From positions 1 through 31,135 of IMG/VR virus record IMGVR_UViG_3300045242_000307: a stretch of DNA of 31,135 nt; one strand, 5' to 3'. This stretch comes from a virus. Shown one piece after another: positions 1 through 7,264 of the stretch. The first letter of the stretch is position 1. Each line of letters starts with the position of its first letter. The notes beneath the pieces were generated by a model that saw only the letters and a program-made list of their open reading frames with translations, searched no databases and was not told the DNA's origin. Made by a program: the position numbers and the translations under genes.

Positions 1-155
1 ATTGATTTCTCGTGCGCTTCTGCCGGATAATGGCAGAGCTCGCGATAATGATCGCGATTGCGCATCACTGCTTCGCGCGCCATCTTATAGCCGGCGCACC
101 AGCCTTCGGCATATTCGCGCGTCCAATCGGACGTTCTTAACTCAAAAAATTCCAT
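1..155 (-). CDS. Hypothetical protein, 3' end outside the window
   Basis: Only the first 51 codons are visible; the frame stays open to the left edge. The ATG at 155 follows a purine-rich GGGGGGGACTAAGA stretch that can serve as ribosome binding site, 15 bases after the stop of the mutase-like gene. The visible part is rich in charged and aromatic residues (MEFFELRTSDW at the start, then EGWCAGYKMAREA) with no membrane segment. I do not recognise the family. It is probably the next gene of the same operon. Confidence 0.6.
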   Translation of the reverse strand, partial: MEFFELRTSDWTREYAEGWCAGYKMAREAVMRNRDHYRELCHYPAEAHEKS

Positions 156-170
156 TCTTAGTCCCCCCCC

Positions 171-1340
171 TTAGTCAATGATGCGCCACTTGGCGAGCGG
201 CACGGCGTGGTCCTGGCCGCCCTGGGTGAGCTCTAGGCGTATCTGCATGGCCTGCTCGATGCAATCGTCCATGTCGAGGCCGTAGCGGTAGCTACCCGCG
301 CGGCCGATGCTATAGACGCCCGGGGGCATCATCGCGTGGTAGCGCGCGGCGCGGCGCTGCTCGGCCTTGAAGGGCATGGGGTAGTGCTTGCCGTTCCGGC
401 TGGGAATTTCGAGGCCCAACAGCGTGGTCGGGGACTGGTGGCGCGTGAACTTCTTATATTCGACCGCGCGCGTGAACTGCTCACTGTTGGCGTAGTAGAG
501 CATGTAGGTATTGGCCGGGAGGGCCTGCTCCACTGGCAGCACGATGCGGTGGAAATCGCGGCCCATGAATGGCAAGCGGCCATACGTCTCACTATTCATC
601 CAGTCATCAGGCGATATGGTGGCAACCACCAAGTCAAAGGAATGTATTTTACCGTCTACTAAAAATTCTTTTCGACTTCTACTTCGGCATTCAACTTTAG
701 TGTTGAACAGCACCTTGGTCGACTGCGTCGCGAGCGCGAAGTAGTCATCGTAGCCGTTGGCGGCGTGGGGATAGCCGGAAAGCGCGTTGTCCCAAGCGGC
801 GCGTGGGCCGGACTTTAGCGCCACTCCCTTGGGCGACCAGCCGAAGTCATCTATCTCGCGGTTGTCCGCGACGGCCCACATCTTTTTGTTGTAGCCCTCA
901 ACCATCTTGGAATAAAGCGTGGGGCCGACCGAGCGTATCCAGTATTCTTCCAAGTTCTGGGCGTCGCTGGCCGGGGTGATACGGCGCGCCATCATCTCAC
1001 TTTCTACCTTGGCAGCGTCGGGCATCAAGGGTATGTCCGACGTATTGATGGGGTAGGAGTAGAAGGCGTTGTCGCGCTCGACATAGGTGTAGAATTCGTG
1101 CTCCGGGATGGGCCGCAGCGGGATAAGGTCATCCATGTAGGCCCAGACGGCCTCGTTCTGCGTCAAAAAGTGGCGCGGGCCGAAGGTGTGCGGGTGGCCG
1201 CCCCACCACATGGTGCGCACCCCGGCGCCGAGCATGCCGGAGGATTCGACTATGGTGGTATCCCAGCCGCTCATGAGGTGCAGCTGGTGGGACGCAGCGC
1301 AGCCCGCAAAGCCGCCGCCAATGATTAAAGCTTTTTTCAT
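171..1340 (-). CDS. glf: UDP-galactopyranose mutase-like flavoprotein
   Basis: This 389-residue protein resembles UDP-galactopyranose mutase, the cytoplasmic FAD enzyme that converts UDP-galactopyranose to UDP-galactofuranose for surface glycans. The N-terminus has the dinucleotide-binding GGGFAGCAA (residues 8-16) followed by an IVE acidic strand end. Family-like blocks follow: FGPRHFLTQNEAVWAYM near residue 53, SYPINTSDIPL near 94, and EEYWIRSVGPTLYSKMVEGYNKKMWA near 130-155. Length fits the family (about 370-400). The start overlaps the methyltransferase stop as ATGA, so the two are probably translationally coupled. In the C-terminal part, GVYSIGRAGSYRYGLDMDDCIEQA is the expected FAD-contacting segment. 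Whether it acts on UDP-galactose or on another UDP-sugar cannot be told from sequence. It is the last complete gene of a sugar block that also has an epimerase, a cupin and a GT9 enzyme. Confidence 0.85.
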   Translation of the reverse strand: MKKALIIGGGFAGCAASHQLHLMSGWDTTIVESSGMLGAGVRTMWWGGHPHTFGPRHFLTQNEAVWAYMDDLIPLRPIPEHEFYTYVERDNAFYSYPINTSDIPLMPDAAKVESEMMARRITPASDAQNLEEYWIRSVGPTLYSKMVEGYNKKMWAVADNREIDDFGWSPKGVALKSGPRAAWDNALSGYPHAANGYDDYFALATQSTKVLFNTKVECRSRSRKEFLVDGKIHSFDLVVATISPDDWMNSETYGRLPFMGRDFHRIVLPVEQALPANTYMLYYANSEQFTRAVEYKKFTRHQSPTTLLGLEIPSRNGKHYPMPFKAEQRRAARYHAMMPPGVYSIGRAGSYRYGLDMDDCIEQAMQIRLELTQGGQDHAVPLAKWRIID

Positions 1341-1453
1341 CTTTTAAATAACCTCTGGGCCAACGGCCTCATCCGATGCAAAGGCAGCCTCAATCTTAAC
1401 CTCAGCCACAATGGCACCCATTGCTTTAAATGTGGCCTATATTTTTCAACCAT
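1337..1453 (-). CDS. Possible separate small basic protein (alternative reading of the methyltransferase 3' end)
   Basis: If the poly-C tract had 9 or 12 C, the methyltransferase would end at 1446-1448 and this 38-residue frame would be an independent gene. Its ATG at 1453 overlaps that stop (ATGGTTGA) and its own stop overlaps the mutase start (ATGA). Such stop/start overlaps are the rule in this operon. The product would be basic and amphipathic (QWVPLWLRLRLRLPLHRM). In the sequence as given it is in frame with the methyltransferase and is read as its C-terminus. There is no clear ribosome binding site. Confidence 0.35.
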   Translation of the reverse strand: MVEKYRPHLKQWVPLWLRLRLRLPLHRMRPLAQRLFKR

Positions 1454-2377
1454 GGTGGCCGGGTCCGTGGAGCATGACCCACCAGCGCTCATCGGCGCTG
1501 ACCGGGGGGGGGGGCCAGCGGCTAACTCGGTTTGCCAAGCCAGGACTTCGGCCAGCGCAACAGTTAGGTTGGATGGGCGCTCGGTGCCTTCTACCGCTGC
1601 CGGGATGACTTGGTGGCGGTCCAGCGTGGTCTTAACACCTTCTGAACCGTTGAGGGTCTCTAGGCCCCAGCCTTCGACCAGCAGCGGGCAGCCCCAAATA
1701 GAGGTGAGGCGCGCGAGGTAGGCGGCAGCGTCCTTGTGCATTTCGCAGAGCACGTGGTTGGCCGCGACGGCATCGACCGGGAAGTCCTCTAAGGGGGCTG
1801 GATCGAGCAAATAGAATCGCCACCAGGGCACGTGGACCACGCAGCCCGCGTAACTCTCGCGGTTTTCGGTGACGAGGTCCACGAATTTGTCCGCGAAGAG
1901 TCCGGCGAAGATGCGGTTCTGCCAGAGGTAGAACGCCTGGGCGTTCTCCACCACCATGACGGTATAGCCTGTCAGGCCGAGCAGCGCGCTTAGGTAACCC
2001 GAGCCCGGCCCCACCTCCACCACGAGCGCGGGCGGGGCCGCGCGGGCTCGCAAGGCGCGGAAAGCGATGGTGGCGCGGGCCAGCGCGCCGCGCGGCGTAA
2101 CCGGGTGACCATTGGTTAGGCTACGCACCACGCGCGATATCTGGCGCCACCAACTCCACTCCTCCTGGGTCAGGCCGCCGAGCTTCTCGTTGAAATCATC
2201 CTCGAAGCGGCCCTCGTGCATCGCATCGGCCCAGCGCCATAAAGCGCCCGAGCTGGCGGCCCGGGTGGGGTAGCCAATGTAATTAAACAAGACCGGGCGG
2301 CAGGCCTGGATGAGGCGGTTGGGCAAGCCCTGCTCGGCCAGCAACTCGGCGCGGTCGTAGGCGGCGGGCGTGAGCAC
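1337..2377 (-). CDS. SAM-dependent methyltransferase (putative sugar methyltransferase), probable frameshift near the 3' end
   Basis: The 346-codon frame has a class I methyltransferase core: motif I VVEVGPGSGYL at residues 119-129, an acidic strand end (VVEN), and a later DAVAANHVLCEM segment. The GTG start at 2377 overlaps the upstream stop as TAGTG. Its place between sugar-nucleotide genes suggests a glycan substrate, but this is inference. Near residue 290 the coding strand runs through 11 consecutive C (1504-1514). After that tract the frame reads a low-complexity segment (RSAPMSAGGSCSTDPAT). With 9 or 12 C it would instead read SADERWWVMLHGPGHHG and stop at 1446-1448. A separate small ORF starting at 1453 would then overlap that stop. 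The C-terminal 55 residues of the present frame are therefore suspect. Either the tract is length-variable, or it is a sequencing or assembly indel. Confidence 0.75.
   Translation of the reverse strand: MLTPAAYDRAELLAEQGLPNRLIQACRPVLFNYIGYPTRAASSGALWRWADAMHEGRFEDDFNEKLGGLTQEEWSWWRQISRVVRSLTNGHPVTPRGALARATIAFRALRARAAPPALVVEVGPGSGYLSALLGLTGYTVMVVENAQAFYLWQNRIFAGLFADKFVDLVTENRESYAGCVVHVPWWRFYLLDPAPLEDFPVDAVAANHVLCEMHKDAAAYLARLTSIWGCPLLVEGWGLETLNGSEGVKTTLDRHQVIPAAVEGTERPSNLTVALAEVLAWQTELAAGPPPRSAPMSAGGSCSTDPATMVEKYRPHLKQWVPLWLRLRLRLPLHRMRPLAQRLFKR
1504..1514. repeat. 11-base homopolymer (poly-G on +, poly-C in the gene)
   Basis: This is an uninterrupted run of 11 G on the plus strand inside the methyltransferase gene. 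Runs this long slip during replication and are also a common place for sequencing or assembly indels. The frames reached by 9/12, 10 and 11 C differ sharply: a W-rich ending, an immediate stop, and a low-complexity readthrough respectively. Confidence 0.9.
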
Positions 2378-2658
2378 TAGGTCCGCCTAAACTTAACTAC
2401 GCCAGGCTTCTCCCCCGCCCTCGGCAAAGTAGAATAGAGTGTTCGACGCCCCAGATCGGTCAAACCAAAAATAACCGAATTCATACCTATGCGCGGAATG
2501 AGCGGCTGCAAGCCTTTTTGTTCTATAAAACCATCCTCGCACGCTTTCTTCAAATATTCATGTGGACAAAGCCAGACCGGGATATGCGTGTCTTTGCCAG
2601 GAAATTCACGCTCACAAAAGTCAATCCAACCAAGCAATTGAATAAGATCGTTACTCAT
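2377..2658 (-). CDS. Hypothetical protein, 93 aa
   Basis: The ATG at 2658 overlaps the cupin stop as ATGA, which supports this start over an in-frame one further upstream at 2727. The product begins MSNDLIQLLGWIDFCEREFPG, contains a VWLCPHEYLKKACEDGFIEQKG segment and ends with a basic FRRT. No family is recognised. The middle reads like a small winged-helix or phage accessory domain (GFIEQ..LIPRIGMNSVIFGLTDLGRRTL, with LTDLGR typical of a short helix after a strand), but this is weak. It sits inside the sugar block and ends by a one-base overlap with the methyltransferase start. Confidence 0.65.
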   Translation of the reverse strand: MSNDLIQLLGWIDFCEREFPGKDTHIPVWLCPHEYLKKACEDGFIEQKGLQPLIPRIGMNSVIFGLTDLGRRTLYSTLPRAGEKPGVVKFRRT

Positions 2659-3119
2659 GACAAAGCCAGTAGCTGCTTGATGTATTCCTGCTGCTGGGCA
2701 GGATCGGCATCCCTGGCTGGCGCCCATGGCGCGAATTCGCGGTCGGTCTCGCCCAGGAAGGGCCCGGGCTTGCTCTCGTGGTAGACCACCAGCTTGGAAA
2801 CCGGGGTGGTTAGATGCCAGGCGCCCGCGGGGATGAGCATGAGGAACGGGTCGGCATGATGGGCCAGCACCATCTGTTCGATGACTTGGCCGTTGTCGTC
2901 AAAGATAAAGACCGCGAGGTCGCCCCTTATGATATGGAGGGCCTCGGCCTTCGGGGGGGCGACATGGCGGTGCGGCGGAAAGTAGGAGCCGCGATGCTCG
3001 CACACCACCATGCTATGGAACAGGGCCCCGGGGCCCGAGTGCAAGCAGATGCGCTGATTCTGCTTGGTCTTCTGGGCAGTGAAGACCAGCTTGTTAACGG
3101 CCGCCTTGTCAACTTTCAT
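2655..3119 (-). CDS. WbuC-family cupin metalloprotein
   Basis: This 154-residue single-domain cupin resembles the WbuC family, found in O-antigen and other surface-glycan gene clusters. The N-terminal RICLHSGPGALFHSMVV block is typical. The metal-site motif is H50-x-H52 with E59 in PPHRHVAPPKAEALH, and the second histidine comes from PAGAWHLTTP (H102). HESKPGPFLGETDREFAPW is the family-like C-terminal signature. The enzymatic role of WbuC is not established, and I infer only a part in making or modifying a sugar. The ATG at 3119 overlaps the epimerase 3' end by 11 bases. Its stop overlaps the next start as ATGA. Confidence 0.85.
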   Translation of the reverse strand: MKVDKAAVNKLVFTAQKTKQNQRICLHSGPGALFHSMVVCEHRGSYFPPHRHVAPPKAEALHIIRGDLAVFIFDDNGQVIEQMVLAHHADPFLMLIPAGAWHLTTPVSKLVVYHESKPGPFLGETDREFAPWAPARDADPAQQQEYIKQLLALS

Positions 3120-4020
3120 AGTTCACCACCTCGGCGGCGTAGCGATCGATCATCGCGCCGATTTCCTGCGGCGCATAGCCCCAATGGCTTATGGCGCGCG
3201 CGGAGGAGATAAGAAAGGGTGGCTTGGCCGGGAGGGCCTCGGTCAGTTCGATGGTCTGGCCGAGGCCGGCAGCGAGGCGCGTAATGGCCTCACGCACCGT
3301 TATCTGACCAGCGGCGGCGCAGGTGACGGAGTCCAATCCGCGCGGCATTTGATCACGCGCTAAAACGCGCGTAATTAACGCGCAGAGGTCCGCGATATGC
3401 ACCGCGTTATTGAAAGGGGCGTCGAGATTGTAGGCTTTGATCGCCACAGGTCTAGCGCCGTGATTGCTGTGCAATCTCGCCGCTAGACTTGGGAGCCAGT
3501 TGCGCGCGCTGGCGCGCAAGCCGATGATACCGGGCAGCCGCAGCGCGAGCGCGGGTATGTCGAGACCGGCCAAGATGCGCTCGCCCATATACTTGCTGGC
3601 GCCGTAGGGGTCGGGGTTGATGCGGAGTGTTTCCTCGTGCATCAGCGAAATGGCATTATGTTTACAATGTTCGCCATGGACGCAGATGGACGAGAAGAAG
3701 ATGACGATGCGCGGGCGCCAGCGCGCGAGGGCATCGGCAAGGTAGATGAAGGAGGCGACGTTGTCCTCGGCGATCTTGTAGGCGTCGTGCCAGGGCCCGG
3801 CCGCGGCGCAGTGGATAACGGCCTCGGGCGCGGGGCCGGGGAGACTGCCGATCTCGGCCAGGTCCCAATCGTATAAGCGCACGCCCAGCGCGTGCAGGGA
3901 CTGGTTCTCGGGCGAGCGCGCGCGGGCCAGCGCGACCACGTGGGTGTTAGGCAGCGCGGCCAGGGCGCGCGCTACGTGCGAGCCCGCGAAGCCCCCGGCG
4001 CCGGTGACGAGCACGCGCAT
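3109..4020 (-). CDS. NAD-dependent epimerase/dehydratase (extended SDR)
   Basis: This is a 303-residue extended short-chain dehydrogenase. The nucleotide-binding GAGGFAGSH lies at residues 7-15, after a MRVLVTG strand. The catalytic pair is Y139-GAS-K143, with the preceding serine in FFSSICVHG near 110. AVIHCAAAG matches the family strand-4 pattern. Members act on nucleotide sugars as 4-epimerases, 4,6-dehydratases or 4-reductases, and the sequence does not decide which. The length is slightly short for a full dehydratase, so epimerase or reductase fits better. Gene order with a cupin, methyltransferase, mutase-like protein and GT9 enzyme supports a glycan role. The start follows the preceding stop by a few bases without a strong ribosome binding site, so it is probably read by coupling. 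Confidence 0.85.
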   Translation of the reverse strand: MRVLVTGAGGFAGSHVARALAALPNTHVVALARARSPENQSLHALGVRLYDWDLAEIGSLPGPAPEAVIHCAAAGPWHDAYKIAEDNVASFIYLADALARWRPRIVIFFSSICVHGEHCKHNAISLMHEETLRINPDPYGASKYMGERILAGLDIPALALRLPGIIGLRASARNWLPSLAARLHSNHGARPVAIKAYNLDAPFNNAVHIADLCALITRVLARDQMPRGLDSVTCAAAGQITVREAITRLAAGLGQTIELTEALPAKPPFLISSARAISHWGYAPQEIGAMIDRYAAEVVNYES

Positions 4021-4024
4021 AAAT

Positions 4025-4216
4025 TTAATTCAGGCCGACGGGACAATGGCCATGCGGGCAACAATACATCATTTTGTTTCCCAAAACGATTCCACACTTT
4101 GGACAAGTAGGATCACGGTAATTAGAACGCGGACGCGGAAAATTTTCTTCTTTATTATCTTTCCAAGGCCATCCACTACGCCGTATCATCTCTTGCCAAT
4201 ATCCCATGATAGTCAT
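4025..4216 (-). CDS. Small zinc-ribbon-like protein, 63 aa
   Basis: The C-terminal part has PTCPKCGIVLGNKMMYCCPHGHCPVG, with CxxC then CC and a further Cys and His. This could bind one zinc ion. The N-terminal half is basic and aromatic (MIRRSGWPWKDNKEE). The strong ribosome binding site GGGAGGGTTGC before the ATG at 4216 supports the start. No precise family is recognised. It precedes the epimerase by a few bases. Confidence 0.65.
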   Translation of the reverse strand: MTIMGYWQEMIRRSGWPWKDNKEENFPRPRSNYRDPTCPKCGIVLGNKMMYCCPHGHCPVGLN

Positions 4217-4370
4217 GCAACCCTCCCGTTAAGCGTAGGCATAGGCGTCCCGCAAGGCAACTTTCTCCGATATTCCTGGATCGCTGTTGCCGCTACGTGG
4301 GCCGGCTAGGGGGCTAGCCGCTGTGGGACAAGAGCAAGGTTAGCGCCGCGCGCGGGCGCGGCAAAGCTGT
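4217..4370. other. Non-coding gap with inverted repeats
   Basis: No credible ORF is seen here. On the minus strand, just after the stop of the 70-aa gene, there is a GC-rich palindromic stretch (GCCGCGCCCGCGCGCGGCGC) and then a second small inverted repeat (GGCTAGCCCCCTAGCC). Neither is followed by a T-run, so an intrinsic terminator is not supported. They may act as mRNA-stabilising or processing structures. Confidence 0.4.
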
Positions 4371-4583
4371 TTATTGGGTGGTATCAATAAGGCGAATAAC
4401 GTGGGCCACCGCTGCAAGACCATTGGCGGCTTCTTCCAGCGTACTCGCATCGCGCCGCAAATTAGCACCGCCAAACCATAGCTTAGCGTAACGCTCGCGC
4501 AATCTCACAGCAGAGCGGCGCCAGCGCTGCTCCAAATCTTCGGCGCGCTTGGCAGCTTCCTCGCGGACTTGTTCAGGTGTCAC
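4371..4583 (-). CDS. Hypothetical helical protein, 70 aa
   Basis: The GTG at 4583 is preceded by AAGGCAAG. The product is mostly charged helix (VREEAAKRAEDLEQRWRRSAVRLRERYAKLW), then TLEEAANGLAAVAHVIRLID, so it may form a small helical hairpin or coiled coil. There is no membrane segment and no family is recognised. It lies between the small membrane protein and the zinc-ribbon gene on the same strand. The 260 bases upstream (4584-4844) hold no convincing gene. Confidence 0.6.
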   Translation of the reverse strand: MTPEQVREEAAKRAEDLEQRWRRSAVRLRERYAKLWFGGANLRRDASTLEEAANGLAAVAHVIRLIDTTQ

Positions 4584-4844
4584 AACATCTTGCCTTTATA
4601 AATAAGATAAGAGCAGGCGGCTTGCTTAGGGCCGCAGCATTGTCTCTCTGCCCGATAATAAACTCGCTAGAAACCCACCGTTTGTTTCAACGGACTTCTG
4701 CGCCTAGCAACGTTGCCTTGCCCTCGGGCCTAGCGGGGCGTGGGCTGGTCCTCGGCATTGACTACGTACGCTTGCCAACCGGCTCCGGCTGCCCACCACT
4801 GCTCTAAGCTACTAATGCCCCCGCACGTGGGCGCGGCAAAGCGC

Positions 4845-4970
4845 TTACTGCGGCGGGGCCCCATAGATATAGGCCAGCCCCAGCAGCAAAATGGTGGCCG
4901 CGACCAGGATGACAGTGCGCGCGGTGCCCTGGCCGATGACATTGGCGGGGAAGGGCTGGCGGTGCGGCAT
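4845..4970 (-). CDS. Small single-pass membrane protein, 41 aa
   Basis: This short gene starts at ATG 4970, three bases after the GT9 stop. After a basic, Asn/Gly-containing N-terminus (MPHRQPFPANVIGQGTAR) comes one hydrophobic segment TVILVAATILLLGLAYIY (about residues 19-36), then GAPPQ. This looks like an inner-membrane anchor. Phage proteins of this size include holin-like, superinfection-exclusion and glycosyltransferase-helper peptides. The position after a glycosyltransferase favours a membrane partner, but nothing proves it. Confidence 0.6.
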   Translation of the reverse strand: MPHRQPFPANVIGQGTARTVILVAATILLLGLAYIYGAPPQ

Positions 4971-4973
4971 GGG

Positions 4974-5840
4974 CTAGGCGGCGGCTGCGGCGCTGGCGCA
5001 GCGCAAGCGGGCAAGGCTGATAGCGAGATCGGCGATGGCCGGGGGGCTGAAGGAGCGCACGCAATCACCGTGGCCGAGGGGGCAATCCCAATAGGTGGTC
5101 GGGGTCGTGAAGCGTGACTCGCACCCGCCGCAGCCCAGCGGCGTGGGTAGTATGTGGGTGGGCGCGTCGTTGGGGCGTAAGTGGAGCACGTGGCCGGGGT
5201 GAGCCATGGTCGTCATGGCGATTACCGGGGTACCGGTGGCCTGGGCCAGGATCATCGGGCCGCTTTCGGAGCAAATGAAGCAGTCGGCGGAGGCGATTAG
5301 GGCGGCTTGCTGGGCCAGGGTCAGGCGGCTGCGCGTGTCGTGCACATTGGTAAGTCCATCGTGGTCTTGATGGGTGCCCGTGACCACGACATTGAAGTTT
5401 TGGGCCGTGAGTAAATCGACCAATTGCTGCCAGAACTCCAGGGGTAGAGTGCGGATGGGCCAGTTGCGGCAGGGGTGGATGACGATCGTGCCAGGGACCG
5501 GGTAGGAGTCCGGATAATTGAAGTAGAGGCGATGCTCGGTATTGCGATCGCCGAAAGCTACCTCCGAGTAAGCGTCGATTGGGTGCAACTGGCGCAGCCG
5601 GTTCTCGAAGGCCATATTGAGATCGATTTCGCGCGTGTAGATTAGATTAGAAGAAAGCGAAGCGCCGGCAACGTCGGAGTTGGCCCAGAAGACCTGGGGG
5701 TAGTCGGTCTGCACCCAGATTTCGTGGCGCGGGTTCTCCGCACGCAAGCGGTGGATGATCGGAGTGGTTTCGAGGACGTCGCCGAGGGCGCCGGTGCGCT
5801 TGACCAAAATCGAGGGTGGTGAAGAATGGATGATGGTCAA
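4974..5840 (-). CDS. Glycosyltransferase family 9 (heptosyltransferase-like)
   Basis: The protein resembles the ADP-heptose:LPS heptosyltransferase family (GT9), cytoplasmic inner-leaflet enzymes that extend the LPS core. N-terminal ILVKRTGALGDVLETTPIIHRLRAENP (GALGD about residues 17-21) is the hallmark acceptor-side loop. IVIHPCRNWPIRTLP and the later SADCFICSESGPMILAQATGTPVIAMT match the C-terminal donor-binding half. A Cys-rich tail (CGGCESRF..YWDCPLGHGDCV) follows. There is no ATG near the conserved start. I choose TTG 5840, which overlaps the upstream stop (TTGA) and has AAGGG nearby. TTG 5867 is an alternative adding nine residues. The donor need not be heptose. Phage GT9 enzymes could modify host surface glycan or another acceptor. 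Confidence 0.8.
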   Translation of the reverse strand: MTIIHSSPPSILVKRTGALGDVLETTPIIHRLRAENPRHEIWVQTDYPQVFWANSDVAGASLSSNLIYTREIDLNMAFENRLRQLHPIDAYSEVAFGDRNTEHRLYFNYPDSYPVPGTIVIHPCRNWPIRTLPLEFWQQLVDLLTAQNFNVVVTGTHQDHDGLTNVHDTRSRLTLAQQAALIASADCFICSESGPMILAQATGTPVIAMTTMAHPGHVLHLRPNDAPTHILPTPLGCGGCESRFTTPTTYWDCPLGHGDCVRSFSPPAIADLAISLARLRCASAAAAA

Positions 5841-6037
5841 TGCTTTGCTACCCTTGGTATGAAGCAATCAGAAATAAGATGTGTGCCATCTTGCGGAACT
5901 GAAGTGGTACAAGCCGGACAAGGCATGCCCGCACCGCACTCGCATGCGAAGAAATCGTTGCTCACCCCCGCCCACGGCAGCGAAGGATGATTTTCACAAA
6001 CAACTCCGGTGTCATCGCATTGGGAACATTTACTCAC
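5837..6037 (-). CDS. Small Cys-rich zinc-binding protein, 66 aa
   Basis: The GTG at 6037 overlaps the upstream stop as GTGA. The protein has a CSQCDDTGVVCENH segment and then CECGAGMPCPAC: several CxxC and CxC pairs as in DnaJ-type zinc ribbons (the CDDTG core resembles the C-x-x-C-x-G-x-G repeat). One or two zinc ions are plausible. Small proteins of this kind are frequent in phages of Alphaproteobacteria. No function is known. Confidence 0.65.
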   Translation of the reverse strand: MSKCSQCDDTGVVCENHPSLPWAGVSNDFFACECGAGMPCPACTTSVPQDGTHLISDCFIPRVAKH

Positions 6038-6291
6038 AGTTGTTTCATGCCCTTTAATGCCTCATCGAAGCGCTTGCGCCACTCATCTTTTGGAAATGAC
6101 CGCGCGTAAAGGAAAGCGATCAATTCGCCGGCACCAAAGCCGCCCCGACAGCCATTCATTACCATTGCGGGTTGCTCGCCGAACAAAACGCAGTAGACTT
6201 CATAGGCCCGAAGTGTTACTACCGTTGGGCATCTCGCACCATCATGGATAGGGGCACGAGTTTGGACCGGATGGGTTTCGACTTCATTCAC
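6034..6291 (-). CDS. Hypothetical protein, 85 aa
   Basis: The GTG at 6291 overlaps the upstream stop as GTGA and the stop overlaps the next GTG the same way. The sequence is of ordinary soluble composition: TVVTLRAYEVYCVLFGEQPAMV, then GAGELIAFLYARSFPKDEWRKRFDEALKG. The C-terminal half looks helical. No family is recognised. The tight coupling on both sides is the best evidence that it is real. Confidence 0.6.
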   Translation of the reverse strand: MNEVETHPVQTRAPIHDGARCPTVVTLRAYEVYCVLFGEQPAMVMNGCRGGFGAGELIAFLYARSFPKDEWRKRFDEALKGMKQL

Positions 6292-6491
6292 TCCTGCACC
6301 TCCAGCAAATCCATAGCCTTGCGGCGCGCGTGGTGCTCATTGGCCATGGCCAGCGCATAGCCGGCCCAGAGCAGAAAGCGCGGGTCCATACCCGCCACAT
6401 CCTCCGGCGGAGCGGGCGCGCGCGGGCGGCCCTTGATGAAGTCGTCGTAGCCGCGCTGGAGGGCGAAGGGCCAGTCGGTGCGATCTGCCAT
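6288..6491 (-). CDS. Hypothetical protein, 67 aa
   Basis: The ATG at 6491 overlaps the stop of the 175-aa gene by one base (TAATG). The product contains a Pro/Ala linker (RPRAPAPPEDVAG) between a WPFALQRGYDDFIKG segment and a helical GYALAMANEHHARRKAMDLLE segment. No family is recognised. It is probably soluble and coupled to both neighbours. Confidence 0.6.
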   Translation of the reverse strand: MADRTDWPFALQRGYDDFIKGRPRAPAPPEDVAGMDPRFLLWAGYALAMANEHHARRKAMDLLEVQE

Positions 6492-7018
6492 TACTTCTTG
6501 GGCTTGTTGCTGGGGCCGAAGATGCTCTCCATGAAGCCCGGCTTGGCCGGCTTGGGGGCCGGGGGAGTAGGTGTGGCGGGCCGGGCCAAAGGGTCGGGCG
6601 GCGCGGAGCGGTGCCCCATGGCGCGGTCGGTGGCGACCTTGTCCTCGGCTGCGCGCGCGGCGGTGGTCTTATCGCGCGCGGCGCGGTCCTCATCCAGGCG
6701 CTTGTTGATGCGCGCGGTCTCGGCCTTGTCGGCTTCGGCGCGCGCGGTGGCGGCGCGCTGCTCCTCCGCCCTTACGGCGGGGTCTTCCAGCTTCATGGCC
6801 TCGTGCAGCCGAGCGCCGGCATCGGCCAAGCGCGCGAGGTGGTCGGTCAGGATGACCGCGCCGTTGGAATAGACCGAGTGGGTTTCCGCGGTTACGCGCG
6901 CAAGGCGATCGCGCGCGGGGCCGGGGGGAGTCTTGCCCGGCACGAGCAGGGCATCGGCCTGGGCGAGCAAGTCGTGCATGCCGGCGTCGGCATTGGCGTA
7001 GTCGGCGGGGCTGGACAT
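6491..7018 (-). CDS. Coiled-coil protein with Pro-rich tail, 175 aa
   Basis: The ATG at 7018 has a good site, AAGGAAACCACC. Residues about 60-135 are a highly charged Ala/Glu/Lys/Arg helix (VRAEEQRAATARAEADKAETAR, then DEDRAARDKTTAARAAEDK) predicted to form a long coiled coil. A Pro/Ala-rich linker follows (DPLARPATPTPPAPKPAKPG), and then a short end (FMESIFGPSNKPKK) that could be a binding peptide. The layout suits a scaffold-like, internal virion or tail-associated protein. It lies two genes beyond the capsid gene. No family name can be given. Confidence 0.65.
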   Translation of the reverse strand: MSSPADYANADAGMHDLLAQADALLVPGKTPPGPARDRLARVTAETHSVYSNGAVILTDHLARLADAGARLHEAMKLEDPAVRAEEQRAATARAEADKAETARINKRLDEDRAARDKTTAARAAEDKVATDRAMGHRSAPPDPLARPATPTPPAPKPAKPGFMESIFGPSNKPKK

Positions 7019-7048
7019 GGTGGTTTCCTTTGGATTCTCTTCCCCTCG

Positions 7049-7264
7049 TTATTTCAGTAGTTTTTGCAGGCCGTCGCTTTGGTTGGCGTGGAGGCCGCTG
7101 TGGATTAACTCGGTCAACTTGGCCATTGCTGCTCTCTCGCGTTTATAGAGCAAACGCGCCATGGCCGGGGAGTCAAGGCGTAGCTTGCGGTAGAGCGCGG
7201 CGAGTTCGGCGCGCGCGGTTAGCGCCGGCTCATGGGTGATGCAATAGTGGCGGTAAGTGTTCAT
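7049..7264 (-). CDS. Hypothetical helical protein, 71 aa
   Basis: The ATG at 7264 overlaps the previous stop (ATGA). This fixes the start inside a longer open frame whose upstream part is off-frame reading of the neighbours. The protein is helical (LTARAELAALYRKLRLDSPAMARLLYKRERAAMAKLTELIHSGL) with no membrane segment. It is of unknown function and belongs to the string of small genes after the capsid gene. Confidence 0.65.
   Translation of the reverse strand: MNTYRHYCITHEPALTARAELAALYRKLRLDSPAMARLLYKRERAAMAKLTELIHSGLHANQSDGLQKLLK

Noticed and set aside
4730-5068. 112-codon minus-strand frame after the GT9 gene
   Set aside because: Pro/Ala/Ser-rich and overlapping GT9 and the small membrane protein. 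Its last part (EQWWAAGAGWQAYVVNAEDQ) looks more protein-like, but no start or ribosome site supports a separate gene.
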